DNA from: JAAYXS01 sp964550375
GTDB taxonomy: Bacteria > Planctomycetota > Phycisphaerae > UBA1845 > Fen-1342
DNA: 64,000 nucleotides
Reading direction: 5' to 3'
NCBI GenBank assembly: GCA_964550375.1
Contig: CAZJYX010000013.1
Coordinates: 1 to 64,000 of the forward strand
The stretch's first letter is position 1; each line of letters opens with the position of its first letter. This document shows, one piece after another, positions 42,324-51,361 of this stretch. The notes under the pieces were generated by a model, which was not told the DNA's origin, searched no databases, and saw only the letters and a program-made list of their open reading frames with translations. The translations under genes were made by a program, and so were the position numbers.

Positions 42324-43244
42324 TCAGCCGCCCCGGCACAACGGAGCCACGTCCGCGGCGAAGCGCCGGGCCGCCTCGGCCACGCAGGCCTGCCAGTCAT
42401 CTCCGAACCGCGCGGCATACTCCGGCTGCGAAAACGCGTAGATCACCGAGCGCGACGCGTTCACCACCGCCCCGGTGCCATCCGACCGAAAACACGGCCG
42501 GCACGCCTCCGCACCGGCGCCCTGGGCGCCATAGCCCGGCACCAGCAGCGGCGTATGCGGCAACGCAGTCCGCAAAGCAACCGTGCTCTCCGCATCCTTG
42601 GGGGCGACAACCGCGCCGACGCACGAGAGCCCGCCGCGGCCGAGCAGGTCCGCACCCCAGCGCCGCACCAGTCCCGCCATGAACTCGTAGAAGCGGGCGG
42701 CGCCGCCGAACTCGTGCACCTCGTCGGCGCCCGGGTCGGATGGCCGCACCAACACGAAGACACCGCGACCATACTCACGCGCCGCCTCGATGAACGGCCG
42801 CACCGCGTTCTCACCAAGGTAGCCCGCCAACGTCACGGCGTCAGCAACGCCGGCCGGATCCACGTCTGCGAAGGCCGGATCCGCCAGGTGCCCCTGTGCG
42901 TACAGCCGCGCGGTGGAACCGATGTCGCCGCGCTTGATGTCACCGATGACCAACAAGTCCAGTTCGTGCGCCGCCGCTATCAGCCGGTAGTACACTCGCA
43001 CGCCGGCGTCACCGAGGGCCTCGAAGAAGGCCGAGTTGATCTTCACCGCCGGCACGACCGGCGCAACCGCCGCCAGTACGCCCCGGCCGAAGGCCTCCAC
43101 GGCCACAACCGCGGCCGAGCGCGTCGTCGCCGCGGCGCGCAACGCCGCCGGCAGAAGCTCGACCACCGGGTCCAGACCCACGACGGCCGGCGTGCCGCGC
43201 CCGGCAATCGCGGCCGTCAGCCGATCAGCAAAATGCTCCCGCAC
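42324..43244 (-). CDS. pyrF: Orotidine 5'-phosphate decarboxylase (type 2)
   Basis: A 306-residue enzyme making UMP from OMP, the last step of de novo pyrimidine synthesis. It belongs to the longer 'type 2' subfamily: early 'VVGLDPVVELLP', 'VKINSAFFEALG' and the active-site loop 'GDIKRGDIGSTA' with Asp102, Lys104 and Asp107. A late 'VPGYGAQG' phosphate-binding loop and 'VNASRSVIYAF' complete the site. I start at the GTG at 43244, five bases after GGAGG. It follows the peroxiredoxin fusion gene by 39 bases in the same direction. Confidence 0.94.
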   Translation of the reverse strand: MREHFADRLTAAIAGRGTPAVVGLDPVVELLPAALRAAATTRSAAVVAVEAFGRGVLAAVAPVVPAVKINSAFFEALGDAGVRVYYRLIAAAHELDLLVIGDIKRGDIGSTARLYAQGHLADPAFADVDPAGVADAVTLAGYLGENAVRPFIEAAREYGRGVFVLVRPSDPGADEVHEFGGAARFYEFMAGLVRRWGADLLGRGGLSCVGAVVAPKDAESTVALRTALPHTPLLVPGYGAQGAGAEACRPCFRSDGTGAVVNASRSVIYAFSQPEYAARFGDDWQACVAEAARRFAADVAPLCRGG

Positions 43245-43283
43245 ACCCACCTCCTGCCTACCGCCAAGCCAAACCGCCGACCA

Positions 43284-44390
43284 TTACAACTCGGGACGGC
43301 GCGCCCGGTCCAGCCAGTCGAGCACCTGCTCCGCGTGGCCGCCCGGCCGCACGTCCTCGAAGACCTGCGTAATAATGCCATCCTCGTCGATGATGAAGGT
43401 CGTGCGCTTCATACCGGTGCGCGTCGTCCCATCGGCACTGTCGCGCGCCCCCCACACGCCGTAACGCTCGGCGACCGCGTGGCTCTCATCAGACAACAAG
43501 GGGAACGGCAGCCCATACTTCTCCGCGAAGCGGGTGTGACTGCCCGGCTCATCCGGTGATACTCCCAGAAGCGCCACATTGCGCCCGTGAAACGCGCCAT
43601 ACTGGTCGCGGAAACCACAGGTCTCGCGCGTGCAACCCGGCGTCTCGTCGCGCGGATAGAAGAACAGAACGACCTGCTGCCCACGATACGACGCCAGCGT
43701 GTGCGTCTGCCCGCTGCCATCCGGCAGGGCGAAGTCCGGCGCCGGCGTCCCGATTGCCAGGGGGTGCGTCACCGGCCCCGGTATTGGCGGCTCAGCGGGC
43801 TCGGCCGGCGCCACGCGCGGCTCCACTTCGAAGTCATCCACGTCGAACAGCGTCGGCCCCGGCCGGCCGTTCGCGTCGAACATCTCGAAACTGCCGCCAG
43901 CCAGCCCAGGTTCCACATCGATCACCGGAACCGAGCCGCCCAGCGGCTCTTCGATCGGCGGCGGCGGCACAACCCGCGGCTCGACGACCACCGTGCGCGG
44001 CGCCGGCTGCTTGCGAGCGGCTGGCTTCTTCTTCGCAGCTACGCCGGCGGGCTTCCGCACGGCCTTCTTGGTGCCCTTCTTGCCGCCGGGCCTGGACGCC
44101 GGCCGGGCAGCTTTCTTCACTGTCGCCTTCTTCTTCGGCGCAGCCTTCTTCACCTTGGCCTTTGCGGCCTTCGGCCGAACGGCCGACTTGGTTGCAGCGC
44201 GTTTGGCTTTCTTCACCGCCTTCTTGACCGCCTTCTTCGCGACCTTCTTCTTCGTGGCCTTGCGCACAACCTTCCGCGCGGCTGCTTTCGCGGTCTTCTT
44301 TCGCGCGGCCTTACCGGCCGGCTTGGCCTTGCTCTTCACCCCACCCGCCTTCTTCGTCCGCTTGCGGCCGGCCGTCTTCTTCGTCGCCAT
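43284..44390 (-). CDS. Peroxiredoxin (Bcp/PrxQ) fused to a histone H1-like basic tail
   Basis: A 368-residue protein in three parts. Residues 1-132 are almost entirely Lys, Ala, Arg, Pro and Val with repeated KKAxKK and AKK blocks, like histone H1 C-termini or bacterial Hc1/AlgP-type proteins. Such segments bind DNA and compact it. Residues 133-210 are an acidic, proline-rich linker. Residues 211-368 are a complete thioredoxin-fold peroxiredoxin of the Bcp/PrxQ type, with peroxidatic Cys253 and resolving Cys258 in 'PGCTRETCGF', and 'FFYPRDETPGC'. The enzyme reduces hydroperoxides. The fusion would place peroxide removal on the nucleoid. One continuous frame with a good ribosome binding site (GAGGG, six bases before ATG) supports a true fusion. 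Confidence 0.9.
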   Translation of the reverse strand: MATKKTAGRKRTKKAGGVKSKAKPAGKAARKKTAKAAARKVVRKATKKKVAKKAVKKAVKKAKRAATKSAVRPKAAKAKVKKAAPKKKATVKKAARPASRPGGKKGTKKAVRKPAGVAAKKKPAARKQPAPRTVVVEPRVVPPPPIEEPLGGSVPVIDVEPGLAGGSFEMFDANGRPGPTLFDVDDFEVEPRVAPAEPAEPPIPGPVTHPLAIGTPAPDFALPDGSGQTHTLASYRGQQVVLFFYPRDETPGCTRETCGFRDQYGAFHGRNVALLGVSPDEPGSHTRFAEKYGLPFPLLSDESHAVAERYGVWGARDSADGTTRTGMKRTTFIIDEDGIITQVFEDVRPGGHAEQVLDWLDRARRPEL

Positions 44391-44661
44391 GACGCACCCT
44401 CACTGACACCGTTAGAACACGCTGATGTGACACGATTCAGCAGCTACACGCCCAGAATGCTGCTGACCACTTGTGCAGACCCGCTGACTGATTCGGCCTC
44501 AAACTGCTGCTCTTCCACCAAGGCAGCCATTATCGGCAACTAGCGAGGCGCTTACATCATAGAACCGATCGTCCCGTTCCGCGACCCGCTGTAGCCAGGA
44601 TATGCCAGCGTCAGCCGCCTGCGCACCGCCGCCTCTGGCAGGAGCAACACCACGAACGCAC

Positions 44662-45183
44662 TCACGCCCCCTCCCGCAACTGCCGGAATAGCGCCACCAG
44701 TACCGGCCGCGGAATGTCCGCCAGCCCCTCCGGCGGAATCTCGTCCGAAACCATCCGCCCGATGACGTCCTCAGCCAGCGGCAGGTCGCGCCGAATCTCC
44801 TGCGCCAACTCCTCGCCCCGCGCCAGGTCTCCGTCCGCCATGTGGCGCGCGTACTGAACCAGCATCTCCTCCATCGCGACGCGATCCAGCCGTGCGTCCC
44901 CCTGCGGCGTCGTAACCGCCGGCCGATCCGAAGCCGACTCCGGCGGCAACTCACGGTCACGCATGATATCCGACACCAGACCTCGTGTTTCTGCCAGCAG
45001 CTTCTCCTGCTCCTGAACGTCCTGCTCGTCCACCGGAGCCAGCGGAATCACGTCGAGCTGCTCGTCGGGTGTCGGAATGTAGACGCTCTGGTTGCAGCCC
45101 GGGCACTTGCCCTGCCGCCCGGCGTGCTCGTCACCCGCGCGCACCAGCTTGCCGCAATGTTCGCAGTGAAACTCTATCGGCAT
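44662..45183 (-). CDS. Zinc-ribbon protein of unknown function
   Basis: A 173-residue protein. Residues 5-40 form a treble zinc ribbon with 'FHCEHCGKLVRAG' and 'GKCPGCNQSV', a common opening in planctomycetal proteins. A charged helical region then runs to the end with 'EEMLVQYARHMADGDLARGEELAQEI'. No catalytic motif. The ATG at 45183 has AAGGAG seven bases upstream. It lies in the same direction as der and the peroxiredoxin gene, with moderate gaps. Function unknown; RNA, DNA or protein binding is possible. Confidence 0.72.
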   Translation of the reverse strand: MPIEFHCEHCGKLVRAGDEHAGRQGKCPGCNQSVYIPTPDEQLDVIPLAPVDEQDVQEQEKLLAETRGLVSDIMRDRELPPESASDRPAVTTPQGDARLDRVAMEEMLVQYARHMADGDLARGEELAQEIRRDLPLAEDVIGRMVSDEIPPEGLADIPRPVLVALFRQLREGA

Positions 45184-45329
45184 GCCCATTCTCCTTCACG
45201 CCCACGAGGTCCGCGAGCAGCCGGCACAAGCCCCGACCGCTTTCCCGTGCAGCCGCGCACCGGGCACGTCCTCTTCGCCAACCGCCGCATTCTAGACGAC
45301 CAGGCCACACACAACACCCCCCCAGGACT

Positions 45330-46652
45330 TCAGCCCGACCGCCCCGCCCGCGCCCGGAACAACAGCCGGATCGGTATCTCCTTGAACGGCAGCAGCTCGC
45401 GCAGCCGTCGCTCCATGTACCGGCGGTAATTCTCCCCCACCAGCGCCGGATCGTTGCAGAACATCACGATGGTCGGCGGACACACCGCCACCTGCGTGGC
45501 GTAATAGACTTTCACGGGCTTGGTGCCGCGCTTGGCCGACGGCCCCCGGTCTTGCAGAATCAGTTCCAGGGCCTGGTTAAGCTGCCCAGTGCCGACGCGC
45601 GTCTGCGCCTGCTGATGCAGGCTGAAGGCCACGTTCAGGGCCGCGTCCACGTTCTTGCCCGTCACGGCCGTGATAAACGTGAGCGGCGCGTAGGGCAACG
45701 CCGGAATCACCCGCGTCAGGTAGTCGGCATACTCGGCGGTGGTCGCGCGATCGCGCGCCAAGTCCCACTTGTTTATGGCCAAGACCACCGGCCGATGCTC
45801 GTCCAGCACCGCCCGAATCAGCTTCAGGTCCACCTCCGCCACCGCCACCGTCGCGTCAATAAGGACCATCACCACGTCCGCCCGCCGGATCGAGCGCAAC
45901 GCGCGCGAGTAAGAGTAGAACTCCACGTCGCTCATCTGGCTGCGCTTGCGAACACCGGCGGTGTCGATCGCGATGAACTGCCGCCCGTCCCGTTCGAACT
46001 GCACGTCAACGGCGTCGCGCGTCGTCCCCGGAATCTCGCTGACGATCATCCGCTCCTCCCCCGCCAACTGGTTCACGAGCGTGCTCTTGCCAGCGTTCCG
46101 CTTCCCCACGATCGCCAGCTTCATCACTGGCGCCGCGGGCGCCGTATCCGCAAACGCGCCCAATTCGCGGACGATGCGATTCAGCAAAGCATCCCGCCCG
46201 CGCCCATGCAGCGCCGACACGCACAGCGGCTCGCCGAATCCCAGCTTCATGAACTCGGCCGCCTGCGGCTCATGCACCGGATCGTCAACCTTGTTGACCA
46301 CCGGAATCACCGGCTTGGCCAGCCGGCGCAACTGCTCGGCCACCGCCACGTCCAGCGGCATCAGCCCGTTACTGACGTCGGCGACGAAGACGATCAGGTC
46401 GGCCCGCGTCATCGCGTAGCGAATCTGCCCCTCCACGTGCCCTTCGAGCTGATCGTCATCGATGATGCCGATGCCCCCCGTGTCCACCAACTCCAGGTAG
46501 CGCTCGTCGTGCTCAATCACCGCCGACACGCGGTCGCGCGTAATGCCCGCCCGCGGATCCACAATGCTGATCCGCTGCCGCGCCAGGCTGTTCAGCAGGG
46601 AACTCTTGCCCACGTTGGGCCGCCCGACAATAACTACCACAGGCATCGCCAT
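45330..46652 (-). CDS. der: Ribosome assembly GTPase Der (EngA)
   Basis: A 440-residue GTPase with two tandem G domains and a C-terminal KH-like domain, needed for 50S subunit assembly. G domain 1: 'GRPNVGKS' (10-17), 'DTGG' near 57 and 'NKVD' (120-123). G domain 2: 'GKRNAGKS' (183-190; an alanine replaces the usual valine), 'DTAGVRKR' and 'NKWD'. The end is basic ('KEIPIRLLFRARAGRSG'). The ATG at 46652 is supported by a strong promoter immediately upstream (TTGGCA, 17 bases, TATCAT, seven bases, ATG), which would give a leaderless mRNA. The frame remains open further upstream but without family similarity. Confidence 0.95.
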   Translation of the reverse strand: MAMPVVVIVGRPNVGKSSLLNSLARQRISIVDPRAGITRDRVSAVIEHDERYLELVDTGGIGIIDDDQLEGHVEGQIRYAMTRADLIVFVADVSNGLMPLDVAVAEQLRRLAKPVIPVVNKVDDPVHEPQAAEFMKLGFGEPLCVSALHGRGRDALLNRIVRELGAFADTAPAAPVMKLAIVGKRNAGKSTLVNQLAGEERMIVSEIPGTTRDAVDVQFERDGRQFIAIDTAGVRKRSQMSDVEFYSYSRALRSIRRADVVMVLIDATVAVAEVDLKLIRAVLDEHRPVVLAINKWDLARDRATTAEYADYLTRVIPALPYAPLTFITAVTGKNVDAALNVAFSLHQQAQTRVGTGQLNQALELILQDRGPSAKRGTKPVKVYYATQVAVCPPTIVMFCNDPALVGENYRRYMERRLRELLPFKEIPIRLLFRARAGRSG

Positions 46653-47144
46653 GCCGGGGATGATACGTGCTGGGCGCCCCGCTGCCAAAGCAGCCCCGCC
46701 GCGCGGCATGGCCAAGCCACTCCCGCCACGGCCGGGTCCCCGGAGCGACGCCCTCGGGCGGCAAACGCCGCGGAGGAGCAGGATCCCAGGCAGTCCATAT
46801 CGCATGCCGAACAGTCGCATGGACCGCTGCCCACGGGCGAGCCCGAATTCACAGGGAAGGTAGTAATCGGGAGAGGTTAGAAACTGGCAAAAGAAAGGCG
46901 GGCGGGCGATATGACCGACCGGGGGGAAGTCAGTACGTATCGCGCGCCGCCCGCTCTATCTACAGTATGGCGCCATTTCCGCCCAGAGGCCAATCGTAAA
47001 CACTGATTTTTTCATACTTTCCGTTTTTTCTGACCCACAGCCCCCCTTGCTGCGCGCGTGCCAAGAAGTGTCAGACACAACGGGCACCCCATCACCATTT
47101 TAACCGAAATCGCTTGACGCCGGGAGCGCTCACGGACCCCAGGC
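46653..47144. other. Intergenic region with AT-rich island and small palindrome
   Basis: Apart from the der promoter, no gene is supported. At 46995-47035 T-rich runs ('GATTTTTTC', 'CCGTTTTTTC') stand out in GC-rich DNA. The palindrome GTGTCAGACAC (47068-47078) follows. Sequences of this kind recall the small dispersed elements mobilised by REP-associated transposases, but no transposase is present and I see only one copy. The region separates the 3' end of the large membrane protein gene from der. Confidence 0.35.
46660..46688 (-). promoter_or_regulatory. Leaderless-type promoter of der
   Basis: On the minus strand TTGGCA (46688-46683, five of six to consensus), a 17-base spacer and TATCAT (46665-46660, five of six) end seven bases before the ATG at 46652. 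The expected transcription start coincides with the start codon. No ribosome binding site is present. This is the clearest start-proximal promoter in the window. Confidence 0.68.
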
Positions 47145-49769
47145 CTATGGTGCGGCCTGACCGGACGTCTCCGCGAGCGCACGATAGTACGCGTCCAGAA
47201 TCGCGCGGAGATCGGCGGGAACCTCCTGGTCCGCCGGCGGCGCGATCCGCGGCAGGTCGTCCGGACGCGCCCCGCCCGGGTCCACGCGCGTACCTGCCTC
47301 AGCCGCCAGACCGCCACCCGCCTGCAAGCGTGCGTCGCCCACGGACGTGTCGAAACGCAGCGTGCGCAGCCGGCCGGGCGGCCCGCCGCGCTGCGACAAC
47401 TCGTGCAGTTGCTGAAGCGCCCGCACGAACGCCGCGGCCTTCTCCGCCGGCCAACCGAGGTCTAGCAGCATCTGCTCCGTGAGTTCCTCGCCGCCGCCCA
47501 GCATCTCCAGCAAATCGACAGTGTCGGCCAGGCCTTCTGACAACGGGGAAGCAGAGCTATCAGGCGCGGGCCCCTCCGGCAACGCTGGGTCAGCCGGGCC
47601 TTCGGAGGGGTCGGCCAGCGGCGCTGACGATGGCGCGCCGGTGTGATCGGCACTCGGCTCGCCGCCGGAGCCTGGCAGACCCGCGTCCTCTTCATTTGCC
47701 GAAGTATCAGGCGCGCCTGACGTGGGCTCGTCGGCGGGCTGTGAAGCCGTGGAAGAGCCCGCCTGGTTGGGCGGAGCGGCCTCGTTGGCATCAGGCGACG
47801 GACCGGCGCCCGGTGCGGGCTGGTCCGGCTGTGGTTCACCGGCTGGTTGGCTCGCGGGGTTTGGGCCGTCCGATTGCTGCGGTCCGTCCCCCGGGGCTTG
47901 GCCGCTGTCGCCCCGGCACTGCTCGCAACCCTCACCGCCACACTCGCAGGGGCGCGGTTCGGATCGGGCGCGCATCTGCTCGCGGACATCACTGGCCATT
48001 TCGCCGTGCTCTTCGAGGAAGCGTTCGAGTTCCTCGGCGAGCTCGGGGCTGAGGGCGGCTGCATCGGCCCCATCATCCGCCGCGTCCGCGACGGCGACGG
48101 CCTGTGTCTCGCCGTCCGGGTCGGGCTGCCCGCCCGGGCCGGCAGGCTTGCTGCCGGGCCGCTGCTCGGCCGGTGACGCCGGCCGGCTGGCGGCGGGCGC
48201 GGCAGGCGGCGCGATTATCGTCAGAACGCGACTGCGGCCAGTCTGCGGTTCCGGCCGGCCATCCGGCGACACGTGGTTGTCGCGGGCCTCGAGCCAAAGC
48301 TCGGTGCGCTCGCCCGGCCGCAGACCAAGGTCGGCGACGGGTACTCGGGCGCTGGCCTGTCGGGCATCGGGGCCTGGCTCATATTGCAGCGCTCGCGACT
48401 CCTCGGTCCCTTGCCGCGCCAGTACCAGCGACACCCCGGCCAGACCCACGTCGTCGCGCGCCACGGCGACAAGCTCCGGTGGCAGGTGCTCCAACCCGAC
48501 CTCGGCGGGCGCAGCAGCGGCCGACGGCGTGACGATATCGACCTCCGGCGGGGCATCCGGGCGGACGATCAGGTCATACTCCGGCGGATCGCGTAGCGGC
48601 CAGCCCCACTTGTCGCTGAACTCGATGCGGTACTTGCCGCCGTACGTCAGCAACGTCGCCAGCCCAAGACAGCACGGATCGTCGGCGGCCACGGTCATGC
48701 GCGTGCGCGTCTCCCGTTCGCCGTTCAGGACGAAGACCGCGTCGCGTGCCGGCGTATTGGCTTGGACGCGGAAGGTCGCGTGTGTCCCGGCGAGCACGTC
48801 CAGGTCCGGGTCAGAGACCGTGTGAGGCTGCCGGCCCGTGTAGGCCGGCGGGACTAGGTGCACCACGACGCTCGCGATGGCCGGCGACGGCAAAACGGGG
48901 ATGGTCTCGGTCAGCGTGGCGTCATTGGCCGTGCAGCGGTAGGTGATATCGCGCATGACCTCGTGCGGCGCCAGCGTGACGGACCAGCGGTCCCCGGACG
49001 CCGGAAGCCGCTTGAGTTCGTAGCTTGCCGCGATATCGGGACCGTGGCCGTCGAGCAGGTCCAGTTGGACGCGCTCGGCGGGACGGCCGCCGACCCGAAA
49101 CTCGAACTCGAGGGGCTGACCGGTTCGGATGATATCGGACGGGCCGGGCTGCACTCGTTCCAGCCAGGTCGCGGTCGGTGCGCTGATGGCGGCGCCGAAG
49201 AAACGGGCCAGCGAGGTCCACGCGGGTTTGGGGCTCAGCACCCCGTACGCCAGCCAGGCCGCCAACACCACGCTGCACACCGCGAGCGGCACGCGCAGGG
49301 CGGGCTCCCCGACCCGCGCGCCGGCCGCCCCGTCGGCAATGTCACGGTCGGCCTGGGCCGTCGCCGCACTGCGCGCGTATGCAGCGCCGGGGGCAGTGCG
49401 CAGAAGCAGCGCATTTACGACCGAGTTATGCCGAATCCCGCTGCTGCGTTCCAGGATTCGGGCGGCGAACAGGGGGTTCACACGGCGAGCGAAGGCGTGG
49501 GTCAGTAGGGCGGCCGAGGCAATGGCCAACGTGGCCGTCCAGAGCGCGAATGACCCCTGGATGGCGGGGCGCGGCAGCCCGCCCGGCCAGTTGTGGTCGG
49601 CGGCGACAAAGCACAGCAGGTACAGGGCACCGGCAGCCCCCAGGACCAGCAGGCGACCCAGCAGGAGACGGGCGGCCACCCGCCGGCCGCAGGCAGCCAG
49701 GCGCGCGACCAGCAGGTGGTCCGCGGTGCCGGGGGCGGCGGGTGGCGACCAGGTTTGGATACGTGCCAT
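47145..49769 (-). CDS. Large membrane protein with disordered Cys-bearing C-terminus (DUF4175-like plan)
   Basis: An 874-residue protein. Three membrane helices lie in the first 195 residues ('LLVLGAAGALYLLCFVAA', 'LWTATLAIASAALLTHAFA', 'VPLAVCSVVLAAWLAYGVLS'). A periplasmic region with Ig-like beta strands follows (200-500, 'PPAYTGRQPHTV', 'YRIEFSDKWG'), the pattern of DUF4175-type proteins in Planctomycetota and relatives. Residues 520-760 are low-complexity Pro/Ala/Ser/Asp with a small cysteine cluster near 606 ('CECGGEGCEQC'). The final 110 residues are an ordered helical domain. ATG 49769 follows GGAG by seven bases. In related genomes such genes accompany MoxR/BatA clusters. Function unknown. 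Confidence 0.7.
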   Translation of the reverse strand: MARIQTWSPPAAPGTADHLLVARLAACGRRVAARLLLGRLLVLGAAGALYLLCFVAADHNWPGGLPRPAIQGSFALWTATLAIASAALLTHAFARRVNPLFAARILERSSGIRHNSVVNALLLRTAPGAAYARSAATAQADRDIADGAAGARVGEPALRVPLAVCSVVLAAWLAYGVLSPKPAWTSLARFFGAAISAPTATWLERVQPGPSDIIRTGQPLEFEFRVGGRPAERVQLDLLDGHGPDIAASYELKRLPASGDRWSVTLAPHEVMRDITYRCTANDATLTETIPVLPSPAIASVVVHLVPPAYTGRQPHTVSDPDLDVLAGTHATFRVQANTPARDAVFVLNGERETRTRMTVAADDPCCLGLATLLTYGGKYRIEFSDKWGWPLRDPPEYDLIVRPDAPPEVDIVTPSAAAAPAEVGLEHLPPELVAVARDDVGLAGVSLVLARQGTEESRALQYEPGPDARQASARVPVADLGLRPGERTELWLEARDNHVSPDGRPEPQTGRSRVLTIIAPPAAPAASRPASPAEQRPGSKPAGPGGQPDPDGETQAVAVADAADDGADAAALSPELAEELERFLEEHGEMASDVREQMRARSEPRPCECGGEGCEQCRGDSGQAPGDGPQQSDGPNPASQPAGEPQPDQPAPGAGPSPDANEAAPPNQAGSSTASQPADEPTSGAPDTSANEEDAGLPGSGGEPSADHTGAPSSAPLADPSEGPADPALPEGPAPDSSASPLSEGLADTVDLLEMLGGGEELTEQMLLDLGWPAEKAAAFVRALQQLHELSQRGGPPGRLRTLRFDTSVGDARLQAGGGLAAEAGTRVDPGGARPDDLPRIAPPADQEVPADLRAILDAYYRALAETSGQAAP

Positions 49770-49916
49770 CGGGGGGCTCCATCCGCTATTGTAACCCGGC
49801 GAGGGAAGCGTGCAGCCCAGTGCGCGGCGCGGCCGGGTCACGCGGGTTTGACTCGGGCGCTAACTCCTGGCAGAATATGCGTTTCGACGTAGCTACGTCA
49901 GCGCGGAGGTTCAGTG

Positions 49917-50423
49917 ATGGACCGGGTGAACGAGAATGCAGCGGCGCGCGGCTACCGTTTAGTCGCCATCCTGGCCCTGGGGGCCGTCGGGCTGTTGCCA
50001 TCGGGCTGCACGACCACGACACAATCCGGGACAACCGGCAGCGCGCGGCGTGTGGAAGCTCCGGCGCGAGCCGTGCAGCATCCCACCCTGAGCGGGATTC
50101 CCCTGCCGACCGGCTTCGAGCTGGTCGAGGATCGCAGCTTTCTGTATTCAAGCGGTCAGGTGCGGCACGCGAGTTGTGAGTTCGTGGGCGGCGCGCAACC
50201 CACCGACGTAAGCCGGTTCTACAAGGAACACATGGCATCCGCCGGCTTCACGCTGCGGCAGGAGCGCTTCGACCGCGGTGAGTATGTACTCGACTTTGAC
50301 GGCAGTTCGGAACGGAGCGAGGTCCGCATCCGGCGGACCGGCTTCAAGACCAGTGTAATTATCAACGTCTCGCCGACGCCCAAAGGGCCCGTCGAGCGCG
50401 ACAGGCCGGGCGCACCGCGCTAA
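49917..50423 (+). CDS. Lipoprotein of unknown function
   Basis: A 168-residue protein with a lipoprotein signal ending in lipobox 'LPSGC' followed by threonines. The mature domain (60-155) has alternating strands and helices: 'GFELVEDRSFLYSSG', 'DVSRFYKEHMASAGF' and 'RRTGFKTSVIINVSP'. This resembles small periplasmic alpha/beta domains seen in planctomycetal lipoproteins. The ATG has GGAGG seven bases upstream. It opens a run of same-direction genes (TPR protein, pseudouridine synthase, dacB, skp, lpx), so it may be part of an envelope operon. Confidence 0.75.
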   Translation: MDRVNENAAARGYRLVAILALGAVGLLPSGCTTTTQSGTTGSARRVEAPARAVQHPTLSGIPLPTGFELVEDRSFLYSSGQVRHASCEFVGGAQPTDVSRFYKEHMASAGFTLRQERFDRGEYVLDFDGSSERSEVRIRRTGFKTSVIINVSPTPKGPVERDRPGAPR

Positions 50424-50467
50424 CAGGCAAGTGGGGCCATTAAGGCCCGACCAGCAGAGGTACGAAC

Positions 50468-51361
50468 ATGGACGCCGACAGACGGCACCAATTGAAGACG
50501 AATGAACTGGCCGAAGCGCTGGGCAAAGTGCGCGAAATCGGCAGCGATCCGCAATCACGCTACTGGCTCATCGGCATCATCGTGGTGCTGGCGGTCGTCG
50601 GCGGATATCGCCTCTGGTCGGGCATGCAGGAGCGGCGCGTCACGAGCGCGGCGCGTGATCTGAGCGCGGCGGTCCGGCAGTTGGGCACGAACCGCGTTGC
50701 GGCGATCGACGACTTGCGCGGGCTGGTGCGGCGGGCTCCAACGAAGGGCCTCGAGGCCAGCGCGCGACTGGAGTTGGGCGGCGCCCTGAGGGTGGAGGCA
50801 CACCAGAGTGAGGAGCAGCGTCAGGCCTTGCTGGAGGAATCGGTCGCCACGCTCAAGGCCGTGGTGGACGATCCGCAGATGCCGGGCCAGCTTGCCGCGG
50901 CGGCGGCTTTCTCCCTGGCGACCTCGTACGAGTCGCTGCGCCAGTTCGACGACGCGGAGCGCATGTACCAGTTGCTGGTTGATAGCGAGCGTTTCGGCGG
51001 GACGGCCTTCCCCTTCGTGGCTGCTGGCCGCGTGGAGACGCTGGACGAACTGCGCACGCCAGTGACGTTCCAGCCTGGCCTGCCGCCGGAGCCGGCCGTA
51101 GCCACCACGCCGGCGGCGACGAGCACTCCGCCTGCTGGTGCGGACGCCCCACGGACGTTCCCGCAAATGCTGCGCAGCGAGGAACTCGGGCCGCCGCTGC
51201 CGCGCCTGCCGGCCGCCGCGCCGACTCCCGAGCCGGCCGAGGAAACCCGTCCGGAGGAGCCCACGGCAGCCGACGAGCCGGCGGCCACTGAGCCCGCCAG
51301 TTCGAATCCGCCCCCTGAGCAACCGGCGGAACCTGGAGGCGACAGCGGCGAGCACCCGTGA
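50468..51361 (+). CDS. Membrane-anchored TPR-like protein
   Basis: A 297-residue protein. One membrane helix (about 33-50, 'YWLIGIIVVLAVVGGYRLW') anchors a periplasmic helical region (58-190) with TPR-like repeats, such as 'EASARLELGGALRVEAHQ' and 'LATSYESLRQFDDAERMYQ'. This resembles the YfgM/TPR_21 layout. A Pro/Ala/Glu-rich tail of 100 residues follows. YfgM-type proteins assist folding of exported proteins, but the match is structural only. Its stop overlaps the GTG start of the pseudouridine synthase by four bases, so they are translationally coupled. Confidence 0.72.
   Translation: MDADRRHQLKTNELAEALGKVREIGSDPQSRYWLIGIIVVLAVVGGYRLWSGMQERRVTSAARDLSAAVRQLGTNRVAAIDDLRGLVRRAPTKGLEASARLELGGALRVEAHQSEEQRQALLEESVATLKAVVDDPQMPGQLAAAAAFSLATSYESLRQFDDAERMYQLLVDSERFGGTAFPFVAAGRVETLDELRTPVTFQPGLPPEPAVATTPAATSTPPAGADAPRTFPQMLRSEELGPPLPRLPAAAPTPEPAEETRPEEPTAADEPAATEPASSNPPPEQPAEPGGDSGEHP

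Noticed and set aside
44985..46880. 631-codon plus-strand frame opposite der
   Set aside because: Antisense to Der G domains; repetitive Arg/His/Pro composition and no ribosome binding site.
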